Below are positions 18,395-27,474 of a stretch of DNA of 64,000 nt, piece after piece. Source of the DNA: Paenibacillus sp. N3.4. GTDB taxonomy: Bacteria > Bacillota > Bacilli > Paenibacillales > NBRC-103111. Each line of letters begins with the position of its first letter. Position 1 is the stretch's first letter. The stretch covers positions 16,962-80,961 of the forward strand of contig NZ_VRTT01000028.1 in NCBI RefSeq assembly GCF_008017805.1. The letters run 5' to 3'. The position numbers and the translations under genes were made by a program. Under the pieces are notes generated by a model. That model was given only the letters and a program-made list of their open reading frames with translations. It searched no databases and was not told the origin of the DNA.

Positions 18395-19157
18395 AAATTA
18401 ATTTTAGACCGCTAATTAAAACTAAACTCGCAATAATCGTCCGCAAAACGTTCGTTGGTGCTTTCGTAGATAACATACTGCCAATGATTACGCCGGGAAT
18501 GGAACCAATGAGCAAATTCAATACGAGGGTATAGTTCACATTGCCTATGCTTGCATGTAAGATGCCAGCCGTCGTTGCAAGGAAAAAAGCATGCGCGATA
18601 TCTGTACCTACAAGCAGTGCTGGGCTCATACGGAACAAGTACAACATGGCTATCGCGTATAGGGAGCCGGAGCCGATGGACGTTAGGCCCACGATAAATC
18701 CAAGCACGGCTCCAATCGTGATGACGAGTCCGCGCTTTTCCTCTAACGATCGAAGCTGCCAACGGTTTTCTTTCAGCTTGTGGCCGAAAAAAACCTTGAA
18801 CATGGTTGCAACGGCTACCATAATCAACACATACCCCAGAGCATGTTTAATGATCGTTTCTTGATTATGGTAGGAGGATTCAAACAATCGCAAAAGGATG
18901 ACGGCGATAATTACGCCTGGGATACTGCCTGTTGCCAGCATTTTAACGAGCTTGAAATCAATCGTTTTCTGCCGCCAATGCTGGATCGTACCAAAAAGCT
19001 TGGTGATGGAATTGTACAGAAGGTCAGTTCCTACGGCAATCGAAGGATGAATGCCTATCAGGATTAACACGGGGGTGAGCAGCGAAGCTCCGCCTACACC
19101 GGTCAGCCCGACTAAAAAACCGACGAATACACCCATCAGTAAGATACTCAAAGTCAT
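18393..19157 (-). CDS. TauE/SafE (TSUP) family permease
   Basis: 254 residues, seven to eight membrane helices. The N-terminal GVFVGFLVGLTGVGGASLLTP and the repeat GFIVGLTSIGSGSLYAI in the second half are the paired TSUP signatures. The family moves sulfite, organosulfonates or similar anions; the substrate here is unknown. It is divergent from an MFS gene, and a 38-base near-perfect palindrome lies between the two starts. Confidence 0.9.
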   Translation of the reverse strand: MTLSILLMGVFVGFLVGLTGVGGASLLTPVLILIGIHPSIAVGTDLLYNSITKLFGTIQHWRQKTIDFKLVKMLATGSIPGVIIAVILLRLFESSYHNQETIIKHALGYVLIMVAVATMFKVFFGHKLKENRWQLRSLEEKRGLVITIGAVLGFIVGLTSIGSGSLYAIAMLYLFRMSPALLVGTDIAHAFFLATTAGILHASIGNVNYTLVLNLLIGSIPGVIIGSMLSTKAPTNVLRTIIASLVLISGLKLI

Positions 19158-19189
19158 GTTGTCATGTCCCCAATCGAATTCCTACTAAT

Positions 19190-19227
19190 CAAATTGGATT
19201 TATTTTATTATAAATAAAACCAATTTG
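19190..19227. promoter_or_regulatory. Large palindromic operator in a divergent promoter region
   Basis: CAAATTGGaTTTATTT then TATTAT then AAATAAAaCCAATTTG: 16-base arms with one A/A mismatch, centred between the TSUP start (19157) and the MFS start (19302). Its size and symmetry suit a dimeric or tetrameric repressor; no regulator gene is adjacent. Confidence 0.6.
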
Positions 19228-19301
19228 TAAAGAAATATTTTTAACTTTGCGTTACAATGGGAAGATGTGTCAAAAAGAGAGGTTGATTAGGAGGAAAAGG
19301 A

Positions 19302-20621
19302 ATGAGCAATAGAACGACTGTCATGGTAAGTATTGTTCTTGCCATGCTCGTAGCTTCGATGGATACAACGATTGCCAATACGACCATGCCGATAATCGTA
19401 AATGAAATTGGCGGAAATGATTTATATGCATGGGCATTTACTTCCTATATGATCTTGTCAACGGTCCTTGCGCCAGTAGCTGGCCGTTTGTCTGATTTAT
19501 TCGGACGGAAAAGGATATACGCAGCGGGGATCGTATTATTTCTGTTCGGGTCCGTACTTTGTGGATTTTCTCATAGTATGGTGGAATTGATCATTTTTCG
19601 GGCGATTCAAGGGATCGGGGCAGGGGTTATGATGCCGTTTCCTTCGATTATTGCCGGAGATCTTTATCCCGTCGAACAACGTGGCAAAGTGCAAGCTTTC
19701 TTTACGGCGATGTGGGGTTTATCGGCTGTACTGGCTCCGCTTCTAGGAACATTTTTTGTTACCTATTTGAGCTGGCGTTGGATTTTCTTCGTTAATGTTC
19801 CCATCTGTCTCATATCGCTGCTTACCTTAAAGCCATACAAGGAAGTGTATCAACCGAAAAAAGCTTCGATTGATTATGGCGGTGCGATTTTATTCGCCGG
19901 AGGCATATCACTGCTGCTGCTCACAACTGCCGTTGATCATTACAGTCTTGTGTATGGAGCAGTAGGAATCCTGCTTATGATTGCTTTCTTCTTTTATGAA
20001 AAAAGGCATCCAGCTCCTATCGTGCCTTTGAATTTATTGCGTAATCGTCCAGTTGCCATTATGATCGCGGGCTCTTTCGTCAGTTGTGCCGCATTGTTTG
20101 GAACGTCCAGCTTTATACCGCTATTCCTTCAAAACCAAGGACATTCGTTATTTATTAGTGGAATTGCCTTATTGGGAACGTCGATCGGCTGGATGGCTGT
20201 TGCTGTTCCCAGTGGGAAATGGGTACTGCGTTTTGGGTATAAGCCTCTGCTTTTGGCTGGCAACGGGTTACTTGTGATCACGGCCATTCTGTTGTTCTTC
20301 ATTCATGAAGAAACTTCTTTCTGGTACGCTTTCGGTGCTTTGACCATGCTCGGTTTAGCATTTGGATTAATTTTCACTGTATCTACGATTGGATCACAAC
20401 AGCTTGTTGAAGTGCATCAGAAGGGGATATCTACATCCTTACAGTTGTTTGCTCGCAATATCGGCACGGCTGTGAGTGTAACCATCATGGGGGCAATCAT
20501 AACGAAATCAAGTACATTCTATGCGGGTATTCATGGAATGTTCGTGTTCGGTTTATTAGTCAGTTTACTGTCCTTTCTCATTCCGATAGCCATTCGTTCC
20601 AAAGCAAAACAAATGGGCTAA
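19302..20621 (+). CDS. MFS drug transporter (DHA2-like)
   Basis: 439 residues with about 12 to 14 hydrophobic helices. N-terminal SMDTTIANTTMPII, then SDLFGRKR (motif A, about 68) and the antiporter motif C region around GIGAGVMMPFPS/ APLLGTFFV fit drug:proton antiporters of the EmrB/QacA group. ATG 19302 follows AGGAGGAAAAGGA. It is divergent from the TSUP permease and closed by a very long terminator. Exported compound unknown. Confidence 0.9.
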   Translation: MSNRTTVMVSIVLAMLVASMDTTIANTTMPIIVNEIGGNDLYAWAFTSYMILSTVLAPVAGRLSDLFGRKRIYAAGIVLFLFGSVLCGFSHSMVELIIFRAIQGIGAGVMMPFPSIIAGDLYPVEQRGKVQAFFTAMWGLSAVLAPLLGTFFVTYLSWRWIFFVNVPICLISLLTLKPYKEVYQPKKASIDYGGAILFAGGISLLLLTTAVDHYSLVYGAVGILLMIAFFFYEKRHPAPIVPLNLLRNRPVAIMIAGSFVSCAALFGTSSFIPLFLQNQGHSLFISGIALLGTSIGWMAVAVPSGKWVLRFGYKPLLLAGNGLLVITAILLFFIHEETSFWYAFGALTMLGLAFGLIFTVSTIGSQQLVEVHQKGISTSLQLFARNIGTAVSVTIMGAIITKSSTFYAGIHGMFVFGLLVSLLSFLIPIAIRSKAKQMG

Positions 20622-20642
20622 GGAATTTGAGGTCTGAAAGCA

Positions 20643-20694
20643 AAAGGAAAAGAGCCTGAAGGCGGTGAAAACCGCTTCCTGGCTCTTTTCCTTT
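20643..20694 (+). terminator. Long terminator after the DHA2-like MFS gene
   Basis: Arms AAAGGAAAAGAGCC / GGCTCTTTTCCTTT plus an inner stem GCGGT-GAAA-ACCGC; 52 bases in all. It can also serve the convergent MHYT gene. Confidence 0.9.
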
Positions 20695-20740
20695 ATGTAT
20701 AAAGCTGAGTGATTTAATGAGCTTACTGAGCTGATCGAAA

Positions 20741-21982
20741 TTAAGAAGTGAAATTTCGTGTAGGCCGTGCAGTCAGGACATCATAATAGGCAGGCTGCTT
20801 ATCGGGAGCTTCGGAGTTCTTAGCAGCGCTCAAATCGCGTATGTAAGCAGCAAAAATAAACTTGCCTTCAAATGGCTTGCTGGTTATCCACATTTCCGCA
20901 GGAAAGCTCGTACGATCAGAACGAAAAGCAATCGTTTCGAAGCGCTTTCCGATGAGTGTGATATCTTGTCGGATAAGCAACCGATACATGGAAGCAGCAG
21001 CTTGCCCGTCTTGGTCGAAGGGAAACAGAAAATCAAATAGCGTACGATTCAGCGCTTCTTTCCTTGAATAACCGAAGGTTGTTTCCGCAATCGGATTAAG
21101 ATCAATAGTCCATCCACGATGATTAAATAAAAGGATACAGTCCGGGTTTGAGTCCATCATGGAGGCTTTAAGTCCTATTTGTTCTTCATGCAGGCGATCA
21201 TGCTTCAATGAACTGATCAAACTGATGGAAAAGAGAATGACGGCGCCAAAAGCTACATACATCGCGAGAAGACTGGGGCCCATGGTTACGTCATACATTG
21301 GAGAATTAGGATAGTCAAGATTGCAGTAGGTGATCTCAGTCGCAACCATTCCTATATAATGCATGGAAGTGATGGCCACACCCATGAATATACTATTAAT
21401 CATAAATCGTTGATAATGATAACGGCATAAATAAAGTGCTGTTATAGAAACTCCTATCGCTATGACGATTGATAAGGTAAAAGGGATCGAAAGATAACTG
21501 ATTTTCATATCTGTGGGAGCCGTCAAGCCAGTATAATGCATCCCGCTTATGGCAAGTCCCATAAAAATACCGCCGATGATTAAATGGGCTACTTTTAGAT
21601 GAGAGAGAAAGGTTATGAAGTAACCGACGACAGAACCGATTAAAGCTAGAAGAATGGAGACAAGCACCGTCTGAAATTGAAATGAAATGCTCTGAGGTAA
21701 CGGATATGCCAGCATCGCAATGAAATGCATGGACCAAATGCCTACTCCCATAACGATGGCGCAGCAAAAAACCCATAACTTATGATACCAGCCTTTTGAT
21801 ATGGAGATTTTTTTGCTTAGACTTAAAGCAGTGTAAGAAGCAAACAAAATGATAAAGAAGGATAGTAGAATAAGATGGAAATGATACTCATTGATTACAG
21901 CGTAAGGCACGCGTAATTCCTCTCCTTTTTTCAGTAAAGTATTAGAGGCGACATAAAAAATCGAGGGAACCGAGTTGACCAT
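20741..21982 (-). CDS. MHYT-domain membrane sensor with PAS domain
   Basis: About 413 residues. Seven membrane helices in residues 15-265 carry three MHYT-type motifs (SMHFIAM, GMHYTG, SMHYIGM), thought to bind copper and sense oxygen, CO or NO. A single PAS domain follows (DSNPDCILLFNHRG to about 375). No GGDEF, EAL or kinase domain follows, so the output is missing or provided by a partner. ATG 21982 is chosen because AGGAAG precedes it; the frame extends upstream to 22084 without a good site. Divergent from a HAD gene. Confidence 0.87.
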   Translation of the reverse strand: MVNSVPSIFYVASNTLLKKGEELRVPYAVINEYHFHLILLSFFIILFASYTALSLSKKISISKGWYHKLWVFCCAIVMGVGIWSMHFIAMLAYPLPQSISFQFQTVLVSILLALIGSVVGYFITFLSHLKVAHLIIGGIFMGLAISGMHYTGLTAPTDMKISYLSIPFTLSIVIAIGVSITALYLCRYHYQRFMINSIFMGVAITSMHYIGMVATEITYCNLDYPNSPMYDVTMGPSLLAMYVAFGAVILFSISLISSLKHDRLHEEQIGLKASMMDSNPDCILLFNHRGWTIDLNPIAETTFGYSRKEALNRTLFDFLFPFDQDGQAAASMYRLLIRQDITLIGKRFETIAFRSDRTSFPAEMWITSKPFEGKFIFAAYIRDLSAAKNSEAPDKQPAYYDVLTARPTRNFTS

Positions 21983-22116
21983 TTTCTGTGCTTCCTGTAA
22001 TCTGTGTTTTATTATAGTATCCAAAAAATGACATGTACATAGCGGGAAATGTTTCATTTCATCGAATTGTGTCGAAACGCACAAATATTTAAAATAAATG
22101 AATGGCAGGAGACGAA

Positions 22117-22767
22117 ATGAGAAATAAACAGAGTAAAAAAGGGATCATTTTTGATATGGATAATACCTTACTTCGTTCTCACATTAATTTTCAAGCCATG
22201 AAGCAGGAAATAGTCAGCTATTTAACGGAAAAAGATATGTTGCCGAAATCATTCTGTATGCAGGAGCATACGACTTCCACGGTCATTCAATTTGCCAAGG
22301 AGCGTGGTCTTTCGGAACACATGTTTTATGAGGTTATGGGAATCGCTGCTCGGCACGAGTTAGCAGGTATGGAGGGGGCGGGTCTGGAGCCTTTTGTTCA
22401 ACCACTTCTGGAAACATTGATGGGCCGTTATGTTCTTGTCATCGTAACGAATAATGCCTATGCGGCAGCGCAGCATGTACTTGAGCTTACAGAAATTGCA
22501 GGTTACTTTGATAGGGTGATAGGAAGAGAACAAATGGAAGCCATGAAGCCTTCCCCTTCGGGATATTTGGCTGCCAAAAAGCATTTTCCACACATTCAGG
22601 ATAGGGAATGGATTTCAATCGGTGATTCATGGATAGACGGGATGGCATCAATGGAAGCTGGCATTCCATTCATTAGCTATGGAGGCGAAGAGGAATGGAT
22701 GGAAAAGAAGGGCGTTAAGGTCGTTGCTCACATTGACAATATATTGGATCTGTTAGATTATTTATAG
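22117..22767 (+). CDS. HAD family hydrolase
   Basis: 216 residues. Motif I FDMDNTLLRS (nucleophile and acid aspartates) is at the N-terminus, motif II VTNN in the middle, motif III lysine in MKPSPSGY, and motif IV GDSWIDG. This is a phosphatase-type HAD with an alpha-helical cap between motifs I and II. ATG 22117 is chosen for AGGAG six bases upstream within an in-frame longer open frame. A GNAT gene follows 35 bases later, probably in the same transcript. Substrate unknown. Confidence 0.9.
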   Translation: MRNKQSKKGIIFDMDNTLLRSHINFQAMKQEIVSYLTEKDMLPKSFCMQEHTTSTVIQFAKERGLSEHMFYEVMGIAARHELAGMEGAGLEPFVQPLLETLMGRYVLVIVTNNAYAAAQHVLELTEIAGYFDRVIGREQMEAMKPSPSGYLAAKKHFPHIQDREWISIGDSWIDGMASMEAGIPFISYGGEEEWMEKKGVKVVAHIDNILDLLDYL

Positions 22768-22802
22768 ATGTTCAAAAGATAATAAGAGAGAAGTGACTGT
22801 AT

Positions 22803-23240
22803 ATGCTGATCGACATTAAATCCCGACTCCATGAGGATCTCATTCAAGAGTTATTGAGTTATAGCGTGTTTCCCGACCCGGATCGACTCGAACAGGCAAC
22901 AAAGGAATATGAGACCGATAAAAACTTATGGTTGTTCGGCTATGAATCGGAAGGCAGGCTTGTAGGTATAATTGGCTTCCGAATCAATGATGGCCAAGAG
23001 ATGAGGATTACCCACTTGACTGTAGAACCTGAAAGCAGAGGCGTTGGTTTCGGGCGCGGGATCATTCTGGAAATTATCGAAGACATGCATCCTGTTACGA
23101 TTGAAGTGGAAGCGGATGAAGAGACGGTCCAGTTTTACCGCAATATTGGATTCCGTATAAGCAGCCTAGGGGAGAAATACCCAGGTATGGAAAACTTCTT
23201 ATGTGTCTACGAAGTAGAAGAAGCAAACGAAGAGGAATAA
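22803..23240 (+). CDS. GNAT family N-acetyltransferase
   Basis: 145 residues. The acetyl-CoA-binding signature is in LTVEPESRGVGFGRGI (R/Q-x-x-G-x-G/A form) followed by the FYRNIGF strand-helix near the C-terminus, both typical of GNAT proteins. It transfers acetyl from acetyl-CoA to an amine that cannot be named. The acidic C-terminal tail (EVEEANEEE) is notable. Likely co-transcribed with the upstream HAD gene; ends at a strong terminator. Confidence 0.9.
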   Translation: MLIDIKSRLHEDLIQELLSYSVFPDPDRLEQATKEYETDKNLWLFGYESEGRLVGIIGFRINDGQEMRITHLTVEPESRGVGFGRGIILEIIEDMHPVTIEVEADEETVQFYRNIGFRISSLGEKYPGMENFLCVYEVEEANEEE

Positions 23241-23245
23241 AGATT

Positions 23246-23294
23246 AAAGAAGTGCATTCGTGGGTGTTGCCCACTCGAATGTACTTCTTTTTTT
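23246..23294 (+). terminator. Terminator after GNAT gene
   Basis: GAAGTGCATTCG / CGAATGTACTTC with an inner TGGG/CCCA pair set, followed by T8. Confidence 0.9.
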
Positions 23295-23422
23295 GTTTCG
23301 ATGATTCCCTTGTCATATAGACAAGGAATCGGCATATAGTATTATGCGAACGATTACAAAAGAAATTGCAAGGGATTAAAAGTGAAGATAGCTGCTCATT
23401 AAGAAGATACGGAGGTTCTGTT

Positions 23423-24229
23423 ATGCTGCATATTGTCGTTTGTATCAAGCAGGTGCCCGACTCCAGAGAAATTCGTATTGATCCCAAAAATAATACATTA
23501 ATTCGCCAAGGTGTGCCAAGCATTGTGAATTTTTATGATATGCATGGGTTGGAAGAGGCACTTCGCATCAAAGATGAGCTAGGAGCTAGAGTCACCGTTG
23601 TGACAATGGGGCCGCCGCCTGCGGAGAAGGGCTTGAAGGAATGCATTTCTTTGGGCGCGGACGAAGCCGTATTAGTGACGGATCGTGGTTTTGCGGGAGC
23701 GGACACGCTTGCCACTTCATATGTGGTGGCACGGACCATTCGTAAGATTGCTGAAACATGGGGCGAGGTTGATATCGTTTTCTGCGGTAAACAGACACTG
23801 GATGGCGATACCGGACAGGTAGGTCCTGGCGTCGCGTGTAGGCTGGATTTGGAGCAACTGACATATGTGAACAAAGTGGTTGAGGTCAATGAGTTGAAGC
23901 GAAAAGTAACGGTGCACCGGCTTCTGGAAGACGGTATCGAAGTTGTTGAGACAAGCATGCCTGTTTTGATAACGGCTCTCAAAGAGATGAACAAGGTGAG
24001 GCGAGCATCGCTTCCGGGCATGGTTAGAGCAGCTCGTTACAAGCCGACCGTATGGACAACGGCGGATTTTCCGGATTTGGAGCGAGCCAAAATTGGGCTG
24101 AAGGGATCTCCGACGATTGTAGCCAAAACGTGGGTACCGGAAGTAAGAGCGGTTCATTCACACTTTATTACGTATGATTCACCGGAAGAGGCGGCTCATA
24201 TACTCATAGATAAGCTTTGGGGCTCGTAA
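23423..24229 (+). CDS. etfB: Electron transfer flavoprotein beta subunit (FixA-like)
   Basis: 268 residues from ATG 23423, with GGAGG seven bases upstream (an earlier in-frame ATG at 23366 has none). Family features: N-terminal VVCIKQVPDS, then VTMGPPPAEKGLKEC, and FCGKQTLDGDTGQVGP which binds AMP or FAD. It opens an etfB-etfA-fixC-fixX operon. In such four-gene sets the ETF dimer splits electrons from NADH toward quinone and ferredoxin or flavodoxin. No nif genes occur in the window. Confidence 0.93.
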   Translation: MLHIVVCIKQVPDSREIRIDPKNNTLIRQGVPSIVNFYDMHGLEEALRIKDELGARVTVVTMGPPPAEKGLKECISLGADEAVLVTDRGFAGADTLATSYVVARTIRKIAETWGEVDIVFCGKQTLDGDTGQVGPGVACRLDLEQLTYVNKVVEVNELKRKVTVHRLLEDGIEVVETSMPVLITALKEMNKVRRASLPGMVRAARYKPTVWTTADFPDLERAKIGLKGSPTIVAKTWVPEVRAVHSHFITYDSPEEAAHILIDKLWGS

Positions 24230-24283
24230 GGGATGAGACAGGCTGCAAAGCTTGAACATGTCAAATGAACGGGGGCAGGAATC

Positions 24284-25426
24284 ATGGCAAAAGAACAAGC
24301 AGACGAGCTTACGGAAGCGGCAATGCCGGATTGGTCGGCATATCGCGGGGTACTTATTGTAGTGGAGCAGCGTGATGGCGAAGCGAAGAAGGTTTCGTGG
24401 CAGCTTCTGGGCGAAGGGAGGAAGCTTGCGACGAAGCTGGAGGCGCCGCTCATGGCGCTCGTCATCGGCGAGGATGTGGCACATCTCGCTGAGGAAGCCA
24501 TACAATACGGCGCTGATCGCGTTTATCTATGCGAAGCGCCGGAGCTTCGCGACTATCGTACCCGGCCTTACAGCCGGGTCTGTTTGAAGCTGATCGAGGA
24601 AGCGAAGCCCGAGATCGTGCTGTTTGGCGCGACAGCCACAGGGCGCGATTTGGCAGGTGCGATTGCGACGCACCTGCCGACAGGTCTTACGGCCGACACG
24701 ACGCAGCTCGATGTCGAGCCGCCGCCGTCGCGGCTGCTGCTGGCCAGTCGGCCGGCTTTCTCCGAGAAGATGATGGCAACCATCCTCTGCAAGCAGTACC
24801 GACCGCAGATGGCGACAGCTCGCGCGGGCGTGTTTCAGGCGCTGCCGAAGGACGCGGCGCGTCAAGGCGAGATCGTGCGCATCGACTCGACGATGCGCGA
24901 AGAGGAGATCGCCGCGCAGGTACTGAATTTCCTGCGCGAGACTGGCAAGCTGAATCTCGAGGAAGCCGAGATTATTGTCGCTGGGGGCCGGGGACTGGGC
25001 GGCCCCGAGGCCTTCAAGCTGCTCGCCGAGCTGGCGGAGGCGCTCGGCGGTGTCGTTGGCGCATCCCGCGCGGCCGTCGATGCGGGATGGATCGGACATG
25101 AGCACCAGGTCGGTCAGACCGGTGCGACCGTAAGGCCGAAGCTGTATGTCGCCGTCGGGATCTCCGGCGCCGTCCAGCATACCGTTGGCATGGGTCAGGC
25201 GGACGTTGTTGTAGCAATTAACAAGGATGCCAAAGCACCGATTTTTCAATTTGCGCATTACGGAATTGTGGGCGATTTATTTAAAATCGTACCCGCGATA
25301 ACGGAAGAAGCGAGGAAACGCAAACCGCAATCAAGCATGCCGCCGACTGCAACGGATACTCCCGTATCCGCTCGAAGTACATCTTCCGAGGAAACGGATA
25401 TTCGCGAAAGGAGTGAAGCCGGATGA
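24284..25426 (+). CDS. etfA: Electron transfer flavoprotein alpha subunit (FixB-like)
   Basis: 380 residues. The C-terminal FAD domain has GGRGLGGPE, then GASRAAVDAGWIGHEHQVGQ and KLYVAVGISGA, then the AINKD segment; these are standard ETF-alpha markers. A polar tail of about 35 residues (after FKIVPAI) is longer than usual. The central 800 bases are far more GC-rich than the ends and neighbours. Start ATG 24284 follows GGGGGCAGGA. The stop overlaps the FixC-like start as ATGA, so translation is coupled. Confidence 0.93.
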   Translation: MAKEQADELTEAAMPDWSAYRGVLIVVEQRDGEAKKVSWQLLGEGRKLATKLEAPLMALVIGEDVAHLAEEAIQYGADRVYLCEAPELRDYRTRPYSRVCLKLIEEAKPEIVLFGATATGRDLAGAIATHLPTGLTADTTQLDVEPPPSRLLLASRPAFSEKMMATILCKQYRPQMATARAGVFQALPKDAARQGEIVRIDSTMREEEIAAQVLNFLRETGKLNLEEAEIIVAGGRGLGGPEAFKLLAELAEALGGVVGASRAAVDAGWIGHEHQVGQTGATVRPKLYVAVGISGAVQHTVGMGQADVVVAINKDAKAPIFQFAHYGIVGDLFKIVPAITEEARKRKPQSSMPPTATDTPVSARSTSSEETDIRERSEAG

Positions 25427-26732
25427 ATGAGAAGTTTCATGCCATTGTTGTCGGGGGTGGGCCTGCCGGGTCGCAGCTGCCTTGACGATGGCTCGGGCTG
25501 GCTTATCCGTTGTTTTATTAGAACGCGGTGAGTTCCCAGGAGCCAAAAATATTTTCGGCGGTGTTCTTTACCGCAAGCAAATCGAGGAGCTTGTCCCTGA
25601 GTTCTGGAAAGAAAAAAACTTTCCAATGGAGCGTTATATTGTCGAACAACGGATCTGGATGATGGGGAAAGAATCGATGGTAACGTTCGGACATCGGAAT
25701 GAAGCGTATAAAGAGCCTTACAACTGCTTTACAGGTCTGCGCGTGAAATTCGACCAATGGTTCGCCGAGAAAGCTGTTGCAGCAGGGGCAATCCCTATTT
25801 ACGAAACAGTTGCTTTGGATGTGATACGAGAAGGTAATCGTGTAGTCGGTGTGCGTACGGATAGAGAAGATGGCGACTTGTATGCCGACGTTGTCATCAT
25901 TGCCGATGGAGTCAACTCGCTGCTTGGCAAAGCGATGGGCATTCATAAAGAATGGATGCCGGATGAAGTCTCTTTGGCTGTGAAGGAAGTGATTGCGCTG
26001 CCGAGAGAGAAGATCGAGGATCGTTTCGGCTTGGAAGGCGATGAAGGCGTCACGATAGAGTTCATGGGAGAAACATCGCTCGGTATGGCAGGCATGGGTT
26101 TTCTTTATACGAATAAAGAAACCATTTCTCTCGGAGTAGGTGTCATGGTCAATCACCTGCGAGACAAAAAAGTGAAGCCTTATGCTGTACTAGAAGCCGT
26201 TAAACAGCATCCCATGATCCGCAAGCTCATCCAAGGCGGAGAAACCAAGGAGTACTCCGGTCATTTAATACCCGAAGGTGGCTTTCACTCCATTCCGCCT
26301 CTATCCGGCGAAGGTTGGTGCGTATGTGGCGATGCTGCGCAGCTCATCAACTTTGTGCATCGGGAAGGCACGAATTTAGCGATGACTTCAGGGCGTTTGG
26401 CTGGGGAGGCCATTGTCGAAGCAAAGGAACGCGGCGATTTTTCAGCAGCATCGCTGAAAGCTTACGACATGAAGATTCGTGAATCATTTGTGCACAAAGA
26501 CTTGCAAAAATATAAAGGAATGCATCAATTCCTCAGAGAACAAGACCCTGAACTCCTTTTTGATAAGCTGCCAAGAGCGTTGAATGAAGCCGCTTATAAC
26601 ATGTTCCTCGTCGATGGGATCACCAAAGCCGACAAACAAAAAATGGCCGTGAAGCTGATTAGGAATGCTGCCGGAGGCACGATGAATCTAATGAAGCTTG
26701 GCTATAAAGGATGGAGGGCGATGAACGGATGA
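25423..26732 (+). CDS. fixC: FixC-like ETF-quinone oxidoreductase, frameshifted
   Basis: ATG 25423 reads MNEKFHAIVVGGGPAGS and then hits TGA at about 25483; the continuation in the next frame reads AALTMARAGLSVVLLERG and runs to 26732. Restoring one base near 25472 gives 436 residues with an unbroken FAD dinucleotide fold (GGGPAGS-x-AALTMARAG). Other features: GAKNIFGGVLY, the second FAD motif CGDAAQLINFVHREGTN, and a C-terminal quinone-side region. FixC takes electrons from ETF and, with FixX, passes them to the quinone pool. Stop overlaps the fixX start by ATGA. Confidence 0.9.
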
Positions 26733-27016
26733 CGCAAAGCGATATTGCGGATAAGCTATTTACCATTCGTTACAAATGTGATGATAAATCGCACCTCGTT
26801 ATTAAGGATACGCAAACGTGTCTGAACTGTGTGACCAAGGATTGCAACTATTTCTGCCCATCGGATGTATATGAATGGGAGAAGAAGCTTAAAATTACGA
26901 CCGTGGCTTTCGAAAATTGTATTGAATGCGGAACTTGCCGAATCGCTTGCCCTTCTTATAATATTGACTGGGTATATCCGAAAGGCGGGCACGGAATCAC
27001 GTATAAATTTGGCTGA
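26729..27016 (+). CDS. fixX: FixX-like ferredoxin
   Basis: 95 residues from ATG 26729. The C-terminal half binds one 4Fe-4S cluster: CIECGTCRIACP, plus an upstream Cys in TCLNCVTKDC / YFCP that may complete or replace a second site. This is the small ferredoxin-like subunit that partners FixC. It closes the etfB-etfA-fixC-fixX operon, directly before a long terminator. Confidence 0.93.
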   Translation: MTQSDIADKLFTIRYKCDDKSHLVIKDTQTCLNCVTKDCNYFCPSDVYEWEKKLKITTVAFENCIECGTCRIACPSYNIDWVYPKGGHGITYKFG

Positions 27017-27023
27017 GCTTCAT

Positions 27024-27076
27024 GAAACAAAGAACGGAGCAAAGGGCTGCAGCAGCCTTGCTCCGTTCTTTGTTTC
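27024..27076 (+). terminator. Terminator of the etfBA-fixCX operon
   Basis: Very long stem: GAAACAAAGAACGGAGCAA pairs with TTGCTCCGTTCTTTGTTTC, with an inner GGCTGC / GCAGCC extension. Confidence 0.92.
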
Positions 27077-27088
27077 GTCGCTTCTTTT

Positions 27089-27283
27089 TTACGCGTGATA
27101 GCTTCCCATCGGTTCGTTTAATACCCATTCCAAAAGGTCAATCATATCAGTAAGTCGTTCGTTATGAATGTTTAGCGCTTCATGCTCGGCATCGTTCCCC
27201 GCCTGTGCTACACGCGATTGAAGGGTTTGCTGCTGCTGGCGCAGCTCGTTGACTTTGCGTTTAATTTGGTTTTCTGTTCTCAT
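27089..27283 (-). CDS. Small coiled-coil hypothetical protein
   Basis: 64 residues from ATG 27283, chosen because GAGGAGT lies six bases upstream. The sequence is almost wholly helical with heptad-like spacing (QIKRKVNELRQQQQTLQSRV), so a short coiled coil is likely. No family recognised. Single gene, convergent with fixX. Confidence 0.65.
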   Translation of the reverse strand: MRTENQIKRKVNELRQQQQTLQSRVAQAGNDAEHEALNIHNERLTDMIDLLEWVLNEPMGSYHA

Positions 27284-27394
27284 TTCTGACTCCTCTTCGC
27301 AGATCATCTATCTTTACTATACGCGTAAATAGGCTAGAACTTCAAATATGTCATCATCTATCCTGTAGCGAACTTTTTTGAGGACGAATTTGCA

Positions 27395-27423
27395 TTGACA
27401 ATGGCGAAGTATGTTATCATAAT
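27395..27423 (+). promoter_or_regulatory. Sigma-A promoter before the squalene/phytoene synthase-like gene
   Basis: TTGACA (27395-27400), 17-base spacer, CATAAT (27418-27423). About 50 bases before the proposed start. Confidence 0.75.
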
Positions 27424-27474
27424 ATTAAGTTATGTATATATGCTAAGCTAAGCGATTACTTGGAGGTAGTACCC

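Noticed and set aside
24527..25258. 243-codon minus-strand open frame in etfA
   Set aside because: Shadow frame due to high GC; ETF-alpha motifs cover the same bases on the plus strand.
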